From: Acetobacterium sp965140355
GTDB taxonomy: Bacteria > Bacillota > Clostridia > Eubacteriales > Eubacteriaceae
Assembly: GCA_965140355.1 (NCBI GenBank)
Contig: OZ223195.1
Coordinates: 310,001-374,000, forward strand
Length of the DNA stretch: 64,000 nt
Direction of reading: 5' to 3'
Shown in pieces: positions 34,027 through 43,765 of the stretch. A program made the translations under genes and the position numbers. Each line of letters opens with the position of its first letter. Position 1 is the stretch's first letter. The notes below the pieces were generated by a model. That model saw nothing but the letters and a program-made list of their open reading frames with translations. It was not told where the DNA came from and did not search any database.

Positions 34027-34407
34027 TTAAAGCTGAATTTCCGCAATTTCCCGCTGTTTTTTTTTCGTCAGTTTTATAAAAACGGTCTGATAAGCCAGTT
34101 GGATGCAATCGATCAGAACCGCTTCGGGGACATCGCCGGTAAGCAGAATCGAATTCCAATGTTGTTTATTCATATAATAGCCGGGAATAATATCCGGATA
34201 ACGGGAGCGGAGCATTTCACCATCGCCGATTGGTAGCTTAAGGGTTAACAGTGAGTCACCGATCTTGTTTTCACCACGCATAGCAAACATCAACCCGCCG
34301 ACAAAATACCGGACGGCATCCCATTCCGGCTGGTAGTCCCGGGTTGCTCCGGGTAGCTCTAAAGCTGTTTGTTCAATCAGCTGATCCCATTTTTGACAAG
34401 GTTTCAT
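34027..34407 (-). CDS. MmcQ/YjbR-family protein
   Basis: 126 aa. It follows the MmcQ/YjbR (DUF419) pattern: PEWDAVRYFVGGLMFAM, LLTLKLPIGDGEMLRSRYP, then MNKQHWNSILL and a helix with a final Leu-rich strand. The fold resembles a double-wing DNA-binding domain; no cellular role is established. Close to normal family length (about 115-125 aa). Confidence 0.75.
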   Translation of the reverse strand: MKPCQKWDQLIEQTALELPGATRDYQPEWDAVRYFVGGLMFAMRGENKIGDSLLTLKLPIGDGEMLRSRYPDIIPGYYMNKQHWNSILLTGDVPEAVLIDCIQLAYQTVFIKLTKKKQREIAEIQL

Positions 34408-34601
34408 TTTTATCTCCTTTTTTAAAAAGCACTTCCGATAGATTCATTCTTTTATATAAGGCACTACAGTGAATGACTCTTCTTTCCCATTCTCAAATTT
34501 TAGATATAACCGATAGTTTTGCAATGGTTCAACTTAAATAAATCTTTTAGGTGAGGATCTGCAAAGCAATGATTTCATCAATTATTTTGTCGTTTTTTCG
34601 T

Positions 34602-34973
34602 TTATTCCTGCTTGATATGCTCCAAAAACTGAACCTTTAATCCATTGGGATCAGTTATTAATATAAACTTAATCGATGGCGTCGGTTGAAATGGGCCGCT
34701 ATGCAGAGCAATTCCTTGGGCTTTTAAAGTTGCCATGGTTTCGTCCAGCGAGTCAACTTCAAACCCCAGTGAAATACTGGACCCAATGACAAAATCCTGG
34801 ATGGTCCGGTTGCAAACCAGTTCCAGCTTCGTTTCACCATCGCCTAAAAAAGCCAGTTCAGTATCTGGTCCGGCTGGCTGGCGTCTGTTTATTGTCAAAC
34901 CGACAACCTCGGTATAAAACCGGATCGATTCATCCAGATCGTTAACGGTGACCGTTACCCATGATAATTTCAT
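34602..34973 (-). CDS. VOC-family (glyoxalase/bleomycin resistance-like) protein
   Basis: 123 aa, two beta-alpha-beta-beta-beta modules. MKLSWVTVTVNDLDESIRFYTEVVGL opens the first, ETKLELV supplies a metal-ligand-type Glu, and the C-terminal DPNGLKVQFLEH closes the second. It is a metal-dependent enzyme or binding protein of unknown substrate. It is monocistronic. Confidence 0.8.
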   Translation of the reverse strand: MKLSWVTVTVNDLDESIRFYTEVVGLTINRRQPAGPDTELAFLGDGETKLELVCNRTIQDFVIGSSISLGFEVDSLDETMATLKAQGIALHSGPFQPTPSIKFILITDPNGLKVQFLEHIKQE

Positions 34974-35258
34974 AATTTTCTCCTTTGCGACTAAAATCGT
35001 ATTTTATTCATTTTATATATGGCATTGTAGCATTAAATCTGGCTTTTCAAAAGGTCTAATCGCAAATTAAGGCAGCACCGATTTTTGCACGTTTGATAGA
35101 AATCTGTGTTGTGATCATTTGTTTTTATTTGGATAGAAGCGACCGATTTTTGGGCGGATTTTAAGGCTCCGGCGTTAGCACTGGTAATATATCGGGGATA
35201 ATAACAACATCCCCGGCCAGAAATAATTTTAACACACAAAAACAGATTGATTTAGCAA
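34974..35258. other. Intergenic stretch with a small hairpin
   Basis: No credible gene. A 7-bp hairpin CGGGGAT/ATCCCCG (35193-35199 with 35209-35215) is present without a T-run on either strand. The rest is AT-rich. Confidence 0.4.
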
Positions 35259-35287
35259 TTGATTTTTGAGATCGTTTGTAGTTTAAT
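35259..35287 (+). promoter_or_regulatory. Promoter of ferredoxin gene
   Basis: TTGATT (35259-35264), 17-base spacer, TTTAAT (35282-35287). Confidence 0.6.
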
Positions 35288-35322
35288 ATTATCGTGAAAC
35301 AAAAATAGAATGGAGAATTTAA

Positions 35323-35550
35323 ATGGCAAAACAATGGTATCCTGTTATTAATTATGAATCCTGTGTTAGTTGCGGTAGCTGCATCGAAAAATGTACACAT
35401 GGTGTATATGATAAAGAAAAAGCGCCCGAAGCGCTCGTCATTTATACCGATGGTTGTGTTGATCATTGTCATGGTTGCGGTAATTTATGTCCAAGTGGAG
35501 CAATTACTTATTATGGTGATGATACAAATTGGGTCCCTCCTAATCGGTAA
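35323..35550 (+). CDS. Small 2[4Fe-4S]-type ferredoxin
   Basis: 75 aa. The first cluster motif C-x2-C-x2-C-x3-C is in CVSCGSCIEKCTHGVYD (about 13-29). The second is CVDHCHGCGNLCPSGAI (about 46-62), with C-x3-C-x2-C-x3-CP. That spacing differs from the standard C-x2-C-x2-C-x3-CP and is seen in a subset of small anaerobe ferredoxins. It is a cytoplasmic electron carrier whose partner is not evident from neighbours. Confidence 0.85.
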   Translation: MAKQWYPVINYESCVSCGSCIEKCTHGVYDKEKAPEALVIYTDGCVDHCHGCGNLCPSGAITYYGDDTNWVPPNR

Positions 35551-35646
35551 ATAACGGCGAATATGTGATTTCGTTACACCGCTTATTTTTTGGCGGAACT
35601 GGAAAGATTTATTAACGGCGATAAAACCAGCTACAACTTAGTATCA

Positions 35647-37665
35647 TCAGCTTATAACACGGTTTAATGTGGCGGTGGTTAAAAAATCTAAATAGTCCCT
35701 TTCATTTATTGGTTTAGAATAATAGTAACCTTGTAAATGGGTGACGCCGCGGTCATTTAGATAGTTCGCCATTGCTTCGGTCTCGACTCCTTCAGCGACG
35801 ATATTAACATTTAATTGTTGCAGCAGTTTGATGATATTTTCTAAAATAGCATTCGCTTTATTGGTTTCAGCCGACATTTCACTATTAAAACAAGGCCAGA
35901 TCAAACTCTTATCCAGTTTCACCAGATCATACACGACCTCCGCCATCCGAGACAAATTGGAATAACCAGTTCCGAAATCATCCATTGAAAAACTGCAACC
36001 CATTTGTCGCAATTTAAGCATGTTCTCCTGAAGCATTTCGCCAGATTCCACAAAAGCGGTTTCGGTAATTTCCAGATTAATAAAACCGGGCGCAATGGCA
36101 TACTTTTTCATAATTTGATTTAATTGACTGGGGAGATCAGGATGAACACACTGAATCCCAGACAAATTCACTTCTATATACTCAATACCGCGGTCTAGCA
36201 GTTTTTGTTCCTGAGCAAAAGCACAAACTTTCGTAAAGACAGTTTCACCTAATTCCATGATCAAGCCTTTATTTTCAGCAATCGGAATAAATTCTTCGGG
36301 AGAAATAAAACCAATTGTAGTATCATCTTTTAAGCGAACTAGCGCTTCTGATGAAAGAAACTGCTGATCTTTAACATGATAAATCGGTTGATAAACCATT
36401 TCAAAACCATCCTGCTCAATAGCTTTCCGAAGCATATTTTCAATGGTTGAATAGCGGAGCTTTTGCTTGATGATATCTTCGTTTAAGAGATATATAGATG
36501 TGTCGGCGGTCGCCTTATTTTGGCTCGCCATATAATTCATCATCTCATAAACTTCATCGCAGTTTTCCTGATCTTCATAGTGACCGGTTAAAATTACATC
36601 AATATGCATTTTAACGGCAATGGTATATTCTGAAAATCGCAACGGTTTCTTAAGCTGTTGATCAAGTGAGTCTAGTTGCTTCTGGATGGTGCCCAACGGT
36701 TCTTCCGTTATAAACGTTATTACATTGCTGCGCGAATGATAAAGGCTAAACTGAGCAGCGCGCCGGTGTTTACGGTTTATTCTTCCATGGCGATGGAAGT
36801 CGTTCCTGAAGTTATCTGTCATCACTACCCCAATCATTTCTAGAATATGATTGGTATTGTCGTGGCCCACCATGGATTGAACTCTTTTGATATCTTCAAC
36901 AACCACACTCACCAGAATTAAGCGCGTCCCCGCAGCTTTTTTTTCATTTAGCATCAAATGGAAAGCCCGTTTATTAAAAACACCGGTTTCGTCGTCAATA
37001 TAGATCTTGGGATTTTCAAATGTCAGATAGATAAACAAAATCATCAAAGTGACAACTACTTCTGAATAGATCAGGCCAGCATCTAAAAGTTGCATCACAC
37101 TTCCGCTAACTAGCATAATAAGACCCAGTTGGATCGCCCGTCGATGCTCTTTTGGGAGAGTTTTTTTATAACGATAAGTGCTGATAAAAATCCAACCACA
37201 ATATACTAATAGAGTGAAAATGAAAGCAATTGTCATTGATCCATGGACATAAAGTTGCTGATTACGGATTTCATAACTTAATTCTCCGAAGATCAGAAAT
37301 ATAAAAAAAAGCGCAAATGGTAGCATACTGACAAATACTTTTTTCCATTTCATCCGTTTCTGGTCATTCCCTAATATTTCGACATACCATAAAAGTAACA
37401 CCGCAACCATAATCAAGGTTCCATAAAAAAACTGACTACTGATCCGGTCGAACGTGGTCGAAAAGATATTTGCAAAAACTGAGACGATAATTCTGAGGAG
37501 ATTAAAAAAAAGACTGATTGCTGTAAAATAAAGCATCACTGTGAAACATTTATTTGATAAAAGCGGCAGTTTTTGGTTTTTTGAAAAATCATAAAAAATA
37601 ATGGCAAAAAAAAGAATTACCACGATGATTAGTCGGCTATCCAATAAAAGTGTTGCTGGTTTCAT
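35647..37665 (-). CDS. Membrane GGDEF(degenerate)-EAL phosphodiesterase
   Basis: 672 aa from the ATG preceded by AAAGGA; the in-frame extension to 37746 lacks a site. Seven or so membrane helices (about 8-225) precede a GGDEF-like domain (about 230-390) that has lost its GGDEF loop, and then an EAL domain. The EAL domain keeps all catalytic features: SSEALVRL, VNLSG, EITETAF, DDFGTGYSNLS, VKLDKSL, VAEGVE and LQGYYYSKP. The protein should therefore hydrolyse c-di-GMP and not make it. Transcribed alone. Confidence 0.85.
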   Translation of the reverse strand: MKPATLLLDSRLIIVVILFFAIIFYDFSKNQKLPLLSNKCFTVMLYFTAISLFFNLLRIIVSVFANIFSTTFDRISSQFFYGTLIMVAVLLLWYVEILGNDQKRMKWKKVFVSMLPFALFFIFLIFGELSYEIRNQQLYVHGSMTIAFIFTLLVYCGWIFISTYRYKKTLPKEHRRAIQLGLIMLVSGSVMQLLDAGLIYSEVVVTLMILFIYLTFENPKIYIDDETGVFNKRAFHLMLNEKKAAGTRLILVSVVVEDIKRVQSMVGHDNTNHILEMIGVVMTDNFRNDFHRHGRINRKHRRAAQFSLYHSRSNVITFITEEPLGTIQKQLDSLDQQLKKPLRFSEYTIAVKMHIDVILTGHYEDQENCDEVYEMMNYMASQNKATADTSIYLLNEDIIKQKLRYSTIENMLRKAIEQDGFEMVYQPIYHVKDQQFLSSEALVRLKDDTTIGFISPEEFIPIAENKGLIMELGETVFTKVCAFAQEQKLLDRGIEYIEVNLSGIQCVHPDLPSQLNQIMKKYAIAPGFINLEITETAFVESGEMLQENMLKLRQMGCSFSMDDFGTGYSNLSRMAEVVYDLVKLDKSLIWPCFNSEMSAETNKANAILENIIKLLQQLNVNIVAEGVETEAMANYLNDRGVTHLQGYYYSKPINERDYLDFLTTATLNRVIS

Positions 37666-37748
37666 TAATTTATCTGTCCTTTCTTTGGCTAAATGCGTCT
37701 TTAATTTGCGAAAGATCGCTGCGCATTGTGGTCTGGTTGGGGGCACAT

Positions 37749-37776
37749 AAAAACCACAACACTGCTGTTGTGGTTG
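37749..37776 (-). terminator. Terminator of small DUF1737-like gene
   Basis: Perfect 10-bp stem AACCACAACA/TGTTGTGGTT (37752-37761 with 37766-37775), followed on the minus strand by TTT. Confidence 0.7.
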
Positions 37777-37828
37777 GTCTTATCATATTGAGCGACGTCG
37801 TAGTATTCTATTGTCGTATGAAATCTAT

Positions 37829-38011
37829 TTAGCTTGCCTGATCGTAACTAACGAAGGTAATATAATCATATTCGCAATCTGAACAGGATTCGTCACCCTT
37901 GGGAATAGATTTAATGCCACCAATTAGTTTGGCTCCGCGTTCAAAAGCGTCACTCAGTTGCCGATTAAAATCATATGCATTGCCACTTGTAATAATACTA
38001 AATTTTTCCAT
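37829..38011 (-). CDS. Small DUF1737-like protein
   Basis: 60 aa from the ATG 8 bases after GGAGG, in preference to the in-frame ATG at 38026. The pattern EKFSIITSGNAYDFNRQLSD, then GAKLIGGI and a final YITFVS strand resembles DUF1737 (YrVxTG...GWxLxGG). An inserted loop ESCSDCEYD carries a C-x-x-C. Function unknown. An extended -10 (TGTTATACT on the minus strand, 38046-38054) lies upstream. Confidence 0.55.
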   Translation of the reverse strand: MEKFSIITSGNAYDFNRQLSDAFERGAKLIGGIKSIPKGDESCSDCEYDYITFVSYDQAS

Positions 38012-38026
38012 TATATTTGCCTCCAT

Positions 38027-38393
38027 TTTTTCAAAGTTTTGAAATAGTATAACATAGGAAATATTAGTTGTATAAAAGTAATTATATGCAAACCATTACC
38101 ATTTAATTTGATTAAGGTTTCTTTCAGTCATTACTAAGTTGATATTTAATTCTTGATTTATTTACATTAACCCTAATGGCCAGATTAAGTGATTACTTTT
38201 AACTTTTTCCGGAAAGGTAAGATCCATATGCAGCAACGCCGACTTCTGGCATTTGATCTGCTTTTAAATAGTTCAATTTATTCCATCGATAATTATTTAT
38301 CTATTTTACGATCTATTTACTATACTTTTTTCGTATTTTCCTTTATACTGAAATCGTTAACTATTATCAAAAAAATTTAAAAAGGAGCATAAC
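38027..38393. other. AT-rich intergenic region between divergent genes
   Basis: It carries an extended -10 for the leftward small gene (38046-38054) and AAAGGAG for the rightward lipoprotein gene. I see no gene, repeat or structured RNA otherwise. Confidence 0.45.
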
Positions 38394-39452
38394 ATGAAAA
38401 GAAAAGTAATCCTCTCCATTTTCCTGACGCTACTAATCTGTGGTCTGGCAGTTACCGGATGCACTACCAAAACGAATGACAAAGCTCAGATTGAAACTTC
38501 TGATGCCATCGTGCCCACCGATTATAGTCAAAGTGAACACTGGTTGAATGTCCCTACTGAAATAACTAAAGAGGTCGATGTTTTTTATCTGTACCCTTCG
38601 GCCTGGGCCAAAGTAAATGCCGATGATCCGATTATCTGTGATATTGATAATCCCGTTATGCTTTCCCAATCAAAACTGGCCTATGACCGGCAAGCTACGG
38701 CCTTTGAAACATCCGCCAATATCTTTGCTCCCTATTATCGCCAGGATGATGCAGGTTCAACCCTGCAAATGTCAGTTGATGAACAGCAGGATATTGTCAA
38801 AGGGATTCCGCTAAGTGACTCCATGGCCGCTTTTGAATATTATATTGATCATTATAACAATGGCCGACCTTTTATTCTGGCCAGTCATTCTCAAGGTTCT
38901 AATGTGATGATCTATATCTTACAGGATTACATGAAAGAACATCCCGATGTTTACAAACGGATGGTTGCCGCTTATGTCCTAGGTTATTCGATCACCGATG
39001 ATTATCTGGCCGAAAATACCAATCTCAAGTTTGCTACCGGATCCGGTGATACCGGCGTAATTATTTCCTATAACACCCAGGCCCCAACTATCGAAGGGAC
39101 TGACGGAGTAGTTTTACCGACTGCTCATGTAATTAACCCGATTAGTTGGACGCTTGATGAAACCCTCGCCCCAGCCTCAGAAAATTTAGGTTCGCTACAA
39201 TTGAATTCCGACGGTTCGGTGGTTAAAAATGCCGATGGCACCCCTGTTCAGGTAATGAACTTTGCTGATGCTCAGGTTGATAAAACTAAGGGTGTCATCA
39301 TTTGCAGCACTGTTGATGTCGACACTTATGCTCCCGGTGGAGCAATATTTGGCCGCGGAGTTTTTCATAGCTTTGATTTTCCCTTCTACTACTTCAATAT
39401 TCGTGCCAATGCCGAAGAGCGGGTAACCAACTACCTGCAAAAAAATAAATAA
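38394..39452 (+). CDS. DUF3089 lipoprotein (alpha/beta-hydrolase-like)
   Basis: 352 aa. The lipoprotein signal has lipobox LAVTGC with Cys at about residue 23. The body matches DUF3089: VDVFYLYPSAWAK, FAPYYRQ, then the nucleophile elbow ASHSQGSNVMIYIL with the probable catalytic Ser, and a C-terminal DVDTYAPGGAIFG and FHSFDFPFYYFNI. A surface-anchored esterase or lipase is likely, and the substrate is unknown. AAAGGAG lies 7 bases before the ATG. Confidence 0.8.
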   Translation: MKRKVILSIFLTLLICGLAVTGCTTKTNDKAQIETSDAIVPTDYSQSEHWLNVPTEITKEVDVFYLYPSAWAKVNADDPIICDIDNPVMLSQSKLAYDRQATAFETSANIFAPYYRQDDAGSTLQMSVDEQQDIVKGIPLSDSMAAFEYYIDHYNNGRPFILASHSQGSNVMIYILQDYMKEHPDVYKRMVAAYVLGYSITDDYLAENTNLKFATGSGDTGVIISYNTQAPTIEGTDGVVLPTAHVINPISWTLDETLAPASENLGSLQLNSDGSVVKNADGTPVQVMNFADAQVDKTKGVIICSTVDVDTYAPGGAIFGRGVFHSFDFPFYYFNIRANAEERVTNYLQKNK

Positions 39453-39460
39453 TCAAAAAA

Positions 39461-39493
39461 ACCTCGCAGCGATTTATATTTTCGCTGCGGGGT
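39461..39493. terminator. Convergent terminator
   Basis: 12-bp stem (39461-39472 with 39482-39493) with A-run before and T-rich tail after, between the DUF3089 lipoprotein gene and the leftward GGDEF gene. Confidence 0.8.
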
Positions 39494-39510
39494 TTATTTA
39501 TCTGATGATA

Positions 39511-40776
39511 TCAGAGCGCTGCTTCGACTCGGTTACGGCCTTTTCGTTTAGCTTCATATAATGCCGAATCCGCTCGTCTTAAAGCATCGTCTAAATTGTT
39601 ATCAATCGGCATTATTTGGGAAACCCCAATACTTACCGTGAATTGAACTTTTTCGCCGTTTTCACAAAACAATTCAATGTTTTCAACATTATGGCGCAGG
39701 CGTTCAGCGAGGATCAGTGCGTTGTTCAGTTGTGTTGCCATCAGGTAGATGGCAAATTCTTCACCGCCGATACGTCCGATCAAATCCGTTTTGCGAATGC
39801 TTTTTGAACAAACCATTCCAAATTCAGTTAACGCCATATCTCCCAAAGTATGCCCATAAGCATCGTTAATTTTTTTAAAGTAATCGATGTCCAACATCAT
39901 CACCGCTGAATCTTCGCCATCTTGGCGATTCTCAAAAAAAGCCTCTTCCGCCAGTTCAAAAAAACTACGGCGATTATAGACTTTCGTTAACATATCAATG
40001 CGATAAAGCCGATCTAATTCAACACTATTGGCATGTTCCTCAGAAATATCTTTTTTGATGCCAATAAATTTCAGCAGTTGCCCTTCTTCATCATAAAGTG
40101 GCGCTATCGTAGAGCGTTCCCAGTATTCCTGACCATTCTTTTTTTTATTTTGAAAGATGCCTCGCCATTCTCTTCCTGAGACAATGTCATCCCATAGGGA
40201 TTTATAATTTATGTTCGTTTCAATATTCAATTTAAGAATGCGGGGATTTTCTCCGATAATTTCCTCTTTCGTATAACCAGTTGTGTCGCAAAAAGCTTTG
40301 TTAACATAACAAATCGAGCCATCTGGCTCGGTAATTACAATTGAATCCGGCGCTTGTTCAATCGTCTGTTGCAAAATTTGAAACTTTTCATCGATCTCAC
40401 GATTTTTCGCAATTTTTATTAAAACACCATCGATCCGTAATAAGATCCCGTTTTGATCGTAAACACCGATTCCTTTTTCTAAAATCCAAATCATTTTACC
40501 ATTGGCGTTTTCAAGACGATATTCTACTTCAAACGGAGTTTGGTTGTCGAAACTAAGCTGCATCTTTTTCTTGATACCCGAGATTCCATCCAGGTGAACC
40601 ATTTCAGCAAATGATCGTTTACCACCATTTATAAAATCTGCGGCGGGATAGCCGGTAACTGCTTCCATCGTATCCGACAGATCGATAAATGACCAATTCG
40701 TGTCCGCCTCTCGTTGATATGTTACAATATTTAGGTCTTTTAGCAGAATATCTACTTCTTTTATGCTCTCCACCAA
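39511..40776 (-). CDS. PAS-GGDEF diguanylate cyclase
   Basis: 421 aa if translation starts at the TTG 7 bases after GGGAGG (a GTG 3 bases on is equally possible). Two PAS domains (about 15-130 and 140-255, the second with DSIVITEPDGSICYVNKAF and ENPRILK) lead to a GGDEF domain (about 265-420) with RIGGEEFAIYL. This is an intact active site, so it is probably a soluble, active c-di-GMP synthase. It is the only clearly intact GGDEF loop among the window's c-di-GMP proteins. Confidence 0.88.
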   Translation of the reverse strand: MVESIKEVDILLKDLNIVTYQREADTNWSFIDLSDTMEAVTGYPAADFINGGKRSFAEMVHLDGISGIKKKMQLSFDNQTPFEVEYRLENANGKMIWILEKGIGVYDQNGILLRIDGVLIKIAKNREIDEKFQILQQTIEQAPDSIVITEPDGSICYVNKAFCDTTGYTKEEIIGENPRILKLNIETNINYKSLWDDIVSGREWRGIFQNKKKNGQEYWERSTIAPLYDEEGQLLKFIGIKKDISEEHANSVELDRLYRIDMLTKVYNRRSFFELAEEAFFENRQDGEDSAVMMLDIDYFKKINDAYGHTLGDMALTEFGMVCSKSIRKTDLIGRIGGEEFAIYLMATQLNNALILAERLRHNVENIELFCENGEKVQFTVSIGVSQIMPIDNNLDDALRRADSALYEAKRKGRNRVEAAL

Positions 40777-40904
40777 TCTTTTTCCTCCCAGAAACAATCT
40801 GATATATTAGCTCAATGCTTATTTACACGAGCGAAGTTGCTTAAAGTCTTTAACTATTATATAACAATTTAATTATTTTGGGGTATAATTATTTAACTTT
40901 TTTA

Positions 40905-42554
40905 CTAATGGATAATATAAGCAATGTTTCCAGATTCGGCCCAAGCAGAGCTAAACTGATCAAGTCGATATTTGACCCGAACACCGACATTATTAGCAGC
41001 AGCCGGGTCATTAATGATAATATAATCACTCCCGTCTTCGCTACTAAACCCACAGACAACAATCAGATGACCATAAGTTGAAGTAATCGGCGCACCGTCG
41101 ACAACGGGTAAATTAGCATTAACGCTGGCACTGTTTTTATAGGCAACAGCTACTGCAACAGGATGTCCAGTAGCAATTTCGCGTTTTAAACCGTCAATAG
41201 TGGAATAATCAACATAAGCGGTGTATCCTAGGCTTGCCGCATAAGCGGTATTAAAAGGCCAATTACCAAAGTCTTCTTGAGCATTATTATCATAAGCTCC
41301 CCAGGCAACAGTTTCCGGCGTTATGGAAGTACCATAATAGTTTAAATAGTTTAAAATCATCGCAACGCTGGTGGGGCTACAAATGGAATCAGCAATTGCC
41401 GGGTCCCGGACCATCTGTGACAGTTGTGGGACATTCAAAATCGCCAGATTTGATAAATCGGGATGATCGGGATATACTTTGCTGATCTCATGACCGGAAA
41501 AGGTATTTCTGAGGGCCGCTGAAATTAATCGAATCGATGGTGTTATGCCAGCTGTATTTGAAAGTAAGATGACCCGATACTGAATTTTATTGGCTGTTTT
41601 GTCATTTTTTAAAACCAGCGTATCAACGTTTAGATAAGCTACGGGACTATCAGTGATACCGGTGCCGGAGGTACTGCTGATATAAGTCCCCCATTGTCCC
41701 CAAGATAGCCAATCTGACCAGTTTTCAGACGAATCGTTAGTATTTTCGCAAACCCGTGCTTCCACTTGAATCAACGTTCCCGGAGGCGTATCACTACTCC
41801 AGGAAACCACCATTTTATTAAAATCGCTCGTGTTAAAGACATTTGAAGTATAAACCCCTTGCAAAGCTTCTGCTTGCAGGGTGATAGCACCGTCACCATT
41901 AATGGTAATATTACCTAAAGCCATCGCGTTATCTGTGAAATCACGAGCATTTGACTGAATAAATAAATTGCCGGAAACTGATTTTCTTTCTGCGAATGGT
42001 AAAACCTGGTCGATTGTGCCAGCTGGTGGATTTTCACCTTTTTTTACAATGACAATATGGATTCCTTCGAGACGATAGGAATATCCGGCCGTTCCGGCAC
42101 TTTCGCCATTTTTGGCCCAACCCATCCAACCCATATTTTGGGCATGAACCTGATAATAGACATCAAACTGATTGGCATCAGTTCCGGTAAGTTTGATTTG
42201 AATCGCTTCCAGTCGGTATCCCAAGCCTTCGGTTCCGCTCATCTCACCATTGCTTTTCCAGCCATTCACGGTATCAGCTTCCCAACCAATATTCTGGATA
42301 TGCGTTTGATAGGTAATGCCAAGGTTATCCCCCTGGGTATCCAGCTTTACTTTAATTCCCTCAAGGCGCAAGCTTGCTCCCGAAGTTCCGCTCATTTCGC
42401 CATCAACCACGAACTCCTGCCAGCCGACATTCTGAACATGGGTACAGTAACTAACGCTGGGGCTACTTTCAGCGATGACACTGCCTGGTGCTATTCCTAC
42501 CAACAACATCAAGCTTATTAATAAAACTAAACTTTGGTGGATATTTTTTTTCAT
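40905..42554 (-). CDS. Secreted ChW-repeat protein with C39-like cysteine protease domain
   Basis: 549 aa. The signal peptide (about 1-28) is followed by three ChW (clostridial hydrophobic W) repeats (about 33-75, 80-125 and 130-175), each with H-x-Q-N-x-G-W near the start and a G-x-S-x-R-L-E-G/A-I end. A beta-rich middle (about 195-370) then leads to a peptidase_C39-like domain (about 385-545). That domain has DSICSPTSVAMILNYL (nucleophile Cys) and TYGHLIVVCGF (catalytic His), with Asp in INDPAA. It is probably cell-surface-attached peptidase activity. ChW repeats are typical of solventogenic clostridia and relatives. Confidence 0.85.
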   Translation of the reverse strand: MKKNIHQSLVLLISLMLLVGIAPGSVIAESSPSVSYCTHVQNVGWQEFVVDGEMSGTSGASLRLEGIKVKLDTQGDNLGITYQTHIQNIGWEADTVNGWKSNGEMSGTEGLGYRLEAIQIKLTGTDANQFDVYYQVHAQNMGWMGWAKNGESAGTAGYSYRLEGIHIVIVKKGENPPAGTIDQVLPFAERKSVSGNLFIQSNARDFTDNAMALGNITINGDGAITLQAEALQGVYTSNVFNTSDFNKMVVSWSSDTPPGTLIQVEARVCENTNDSSENWSDWLSWGQWGTYISSTSGTGITDSPVAYLNVDTLVLKNDKTANKIQYRVILLSNTAGITPSIRLISAALRNTFSGHEISKVYPDHPDLSNLAILNVPQLSQMVRDPAIADSICSPTSVAMILNYLNYYGTSITPETVAWGAYDNNAQEDFGNWPFNTAYAASLGYTAYVDYSTIDGLKREIATGHPVAVAVAYKNSASVNANLPVVDGAPITSTYGHLIVVCGFSSEDGSDYIIINDPAAANNVGVRVKYRLDQFSSAWAESGNIAYIIH

Positions 42555-42659
42555 TTAATCCTCACTTAAATATCTTTGATTAAAAGCTATTATAACATAT
42601 CCAACTATCAATTTTTTTTTTGGTATTATCAAAACAATAATTTTAGTGTCGTGCTTATT

Positions 42660-43445
42660 TTAAAGCGGTTCCGGCATCAAACGGTATTGATTGCGATAAA
42701 ATTGAAATCCGGCGATCACCACGAGAAGAACCATGCCGACGATGGCAATAATTGGTAGCAACTGATATAAAACGTCAGGAGTAGCAATCAATGACTGATA
42801 GACACCATAATATCCCCAGGCAATCGGAATCGGAAAAATTGCATTTTTAGTTGTCAGGACAACCATCAGAGTTAATCCCACGGCGACCAATAAGATAATG
42901 ACACTCCAGATCTCCGGAGCGATACCAAACCCGTCCCAGCCAATCTTAACGAACCATGCCGAGATATTCAAAACGGTTGCAATCAAAAGCCACCCAGTAT
43001 ACATGCCAAAGGTAGCGGCTAACAACCAACGTTGTCTTGTTTGAAGTGCTCCGATTTGTCTGATAATAAAAGTCAATGTAATTAAAAAGACAAAAATAAC
43101 AATGGCTGACAAACCAATTTGAGTATAAGAAAAACAAATAATCCAAAGACAATTTAATAAACAGGATATCCAGAAAAGAACGCTGATTTTGTTAATCGCT
43201 TCTTTATAATAGGGATCATTGTTTTTAATGATCATCGTAATCGTTGTTATAAATAATAGCAAATAAATAATACTCCAAATGCTAAAGGTAAATGGTGCCG
43301 GTGTGATTAGTGTCGAATATAAGTCTGAGACATCTTTTTGCGAAAGATTGTTAAATAATCCGACTGCTCCCATGGCGTTAATCACTAACGTTAAAACCAG
43401 GAGTCCTAAATTTAGCCACGCTTTGGTTAGTTCTTTTTTGTTCAT
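42660..43445 (-). CDS. TspO/MBR-like membrane protein
   Basis: 261 aa from the ATG after GAGGGA; the extension to 43487 has no site. It has about eight membrane helices. TPAPFTFSIWSIIYLLLF and later IWSVIILLVAVGL are Trp-rich segments of the tryptophan-rich sensory protein family. The length is greater than classical five-helix TspO (about 160 aa), so it belongs to the longer bacterial branch often found with unknown roles. Confidence 0.65.
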   Translation of the reverse strand: MNKKELTKAWLNLGLLVLTLVINAMGAVGLFNNLSQKDVSDLYSTLITPAPFTFSIWSIIYLLLFITTITMIIKNNDPYYKEAINKISVLFWISCLLNCLWIICFSYTQIGLSAIVIFVFLITLTFIIRQIGALQTRQRWLLAATFGMYTGWLLIATVLNISAWFVKIGWDGFGIAPEIWSVIILLVAVGLTLMVVLTTKNAIFPIPIAWGYYGVYQSLIATPDVLYQLLPIIAIVGMVLLVVIAGFQFYRNQYRLMPEPL

Positions 43446-43567
43446 CTTCTTTCCCTCACTTTCTATTGATACTGATAGTATACCCAAATGAAATCTAAAA
43501 CTTCATTTTATCCAAAATGATTAAGCCCGGCAGACAAATTTTTAAGACAACAGATACTTTTTTAGCC

Positions 43568-43765
43568 GATATCCGGAAAAAATCATATTCGTCTTGTCAA
43601 GTTACCGATTTTAGCTTAATATTATTGTTAATAAAGTTTTTACAAAAGGAACGTGGTGAAAAACCACGACAGTTTCTTTGCTACTGTAAGGAGAATTTGG
43701 ATGCATTCAGTCATTGGGTTAACCGAGAAGGCTGTTTGTTAAACGTCCCTCCGAGTCAGGATATT
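43568..43765 (+). promoter_or_regulatory. Cobalamin riboswitch
   Basis: Core elements in order: GGTGAAAAACC (about 43655-43665), ACAG...GCTACTGT (43669-43687), CATTGGG then GAGAAGGC (43712-43732), and the 3' B12-box-like GAGTCAGGATA (43753-43763). A closing stem ATATCC (43570-43575) with GGATAT (43759-43764) frames it. It precedes a B12-related activation protein by about 190 bases, so cobalamin-dependent control of that gene is expected. The downstream platform has AT-rich hairpins but no clear terminator, so the mode is undetermined. Confidence 0.85.

Noticed and set aside
35161..35215. Minus-strand segment reading GDVVIIPDILPV, similar to GDVVIPNI of DUF1667
   Set aside because: The match is too short, the Cys domain is absent, and the following residues do not align. 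Chance or a very old relic cannot be separated.
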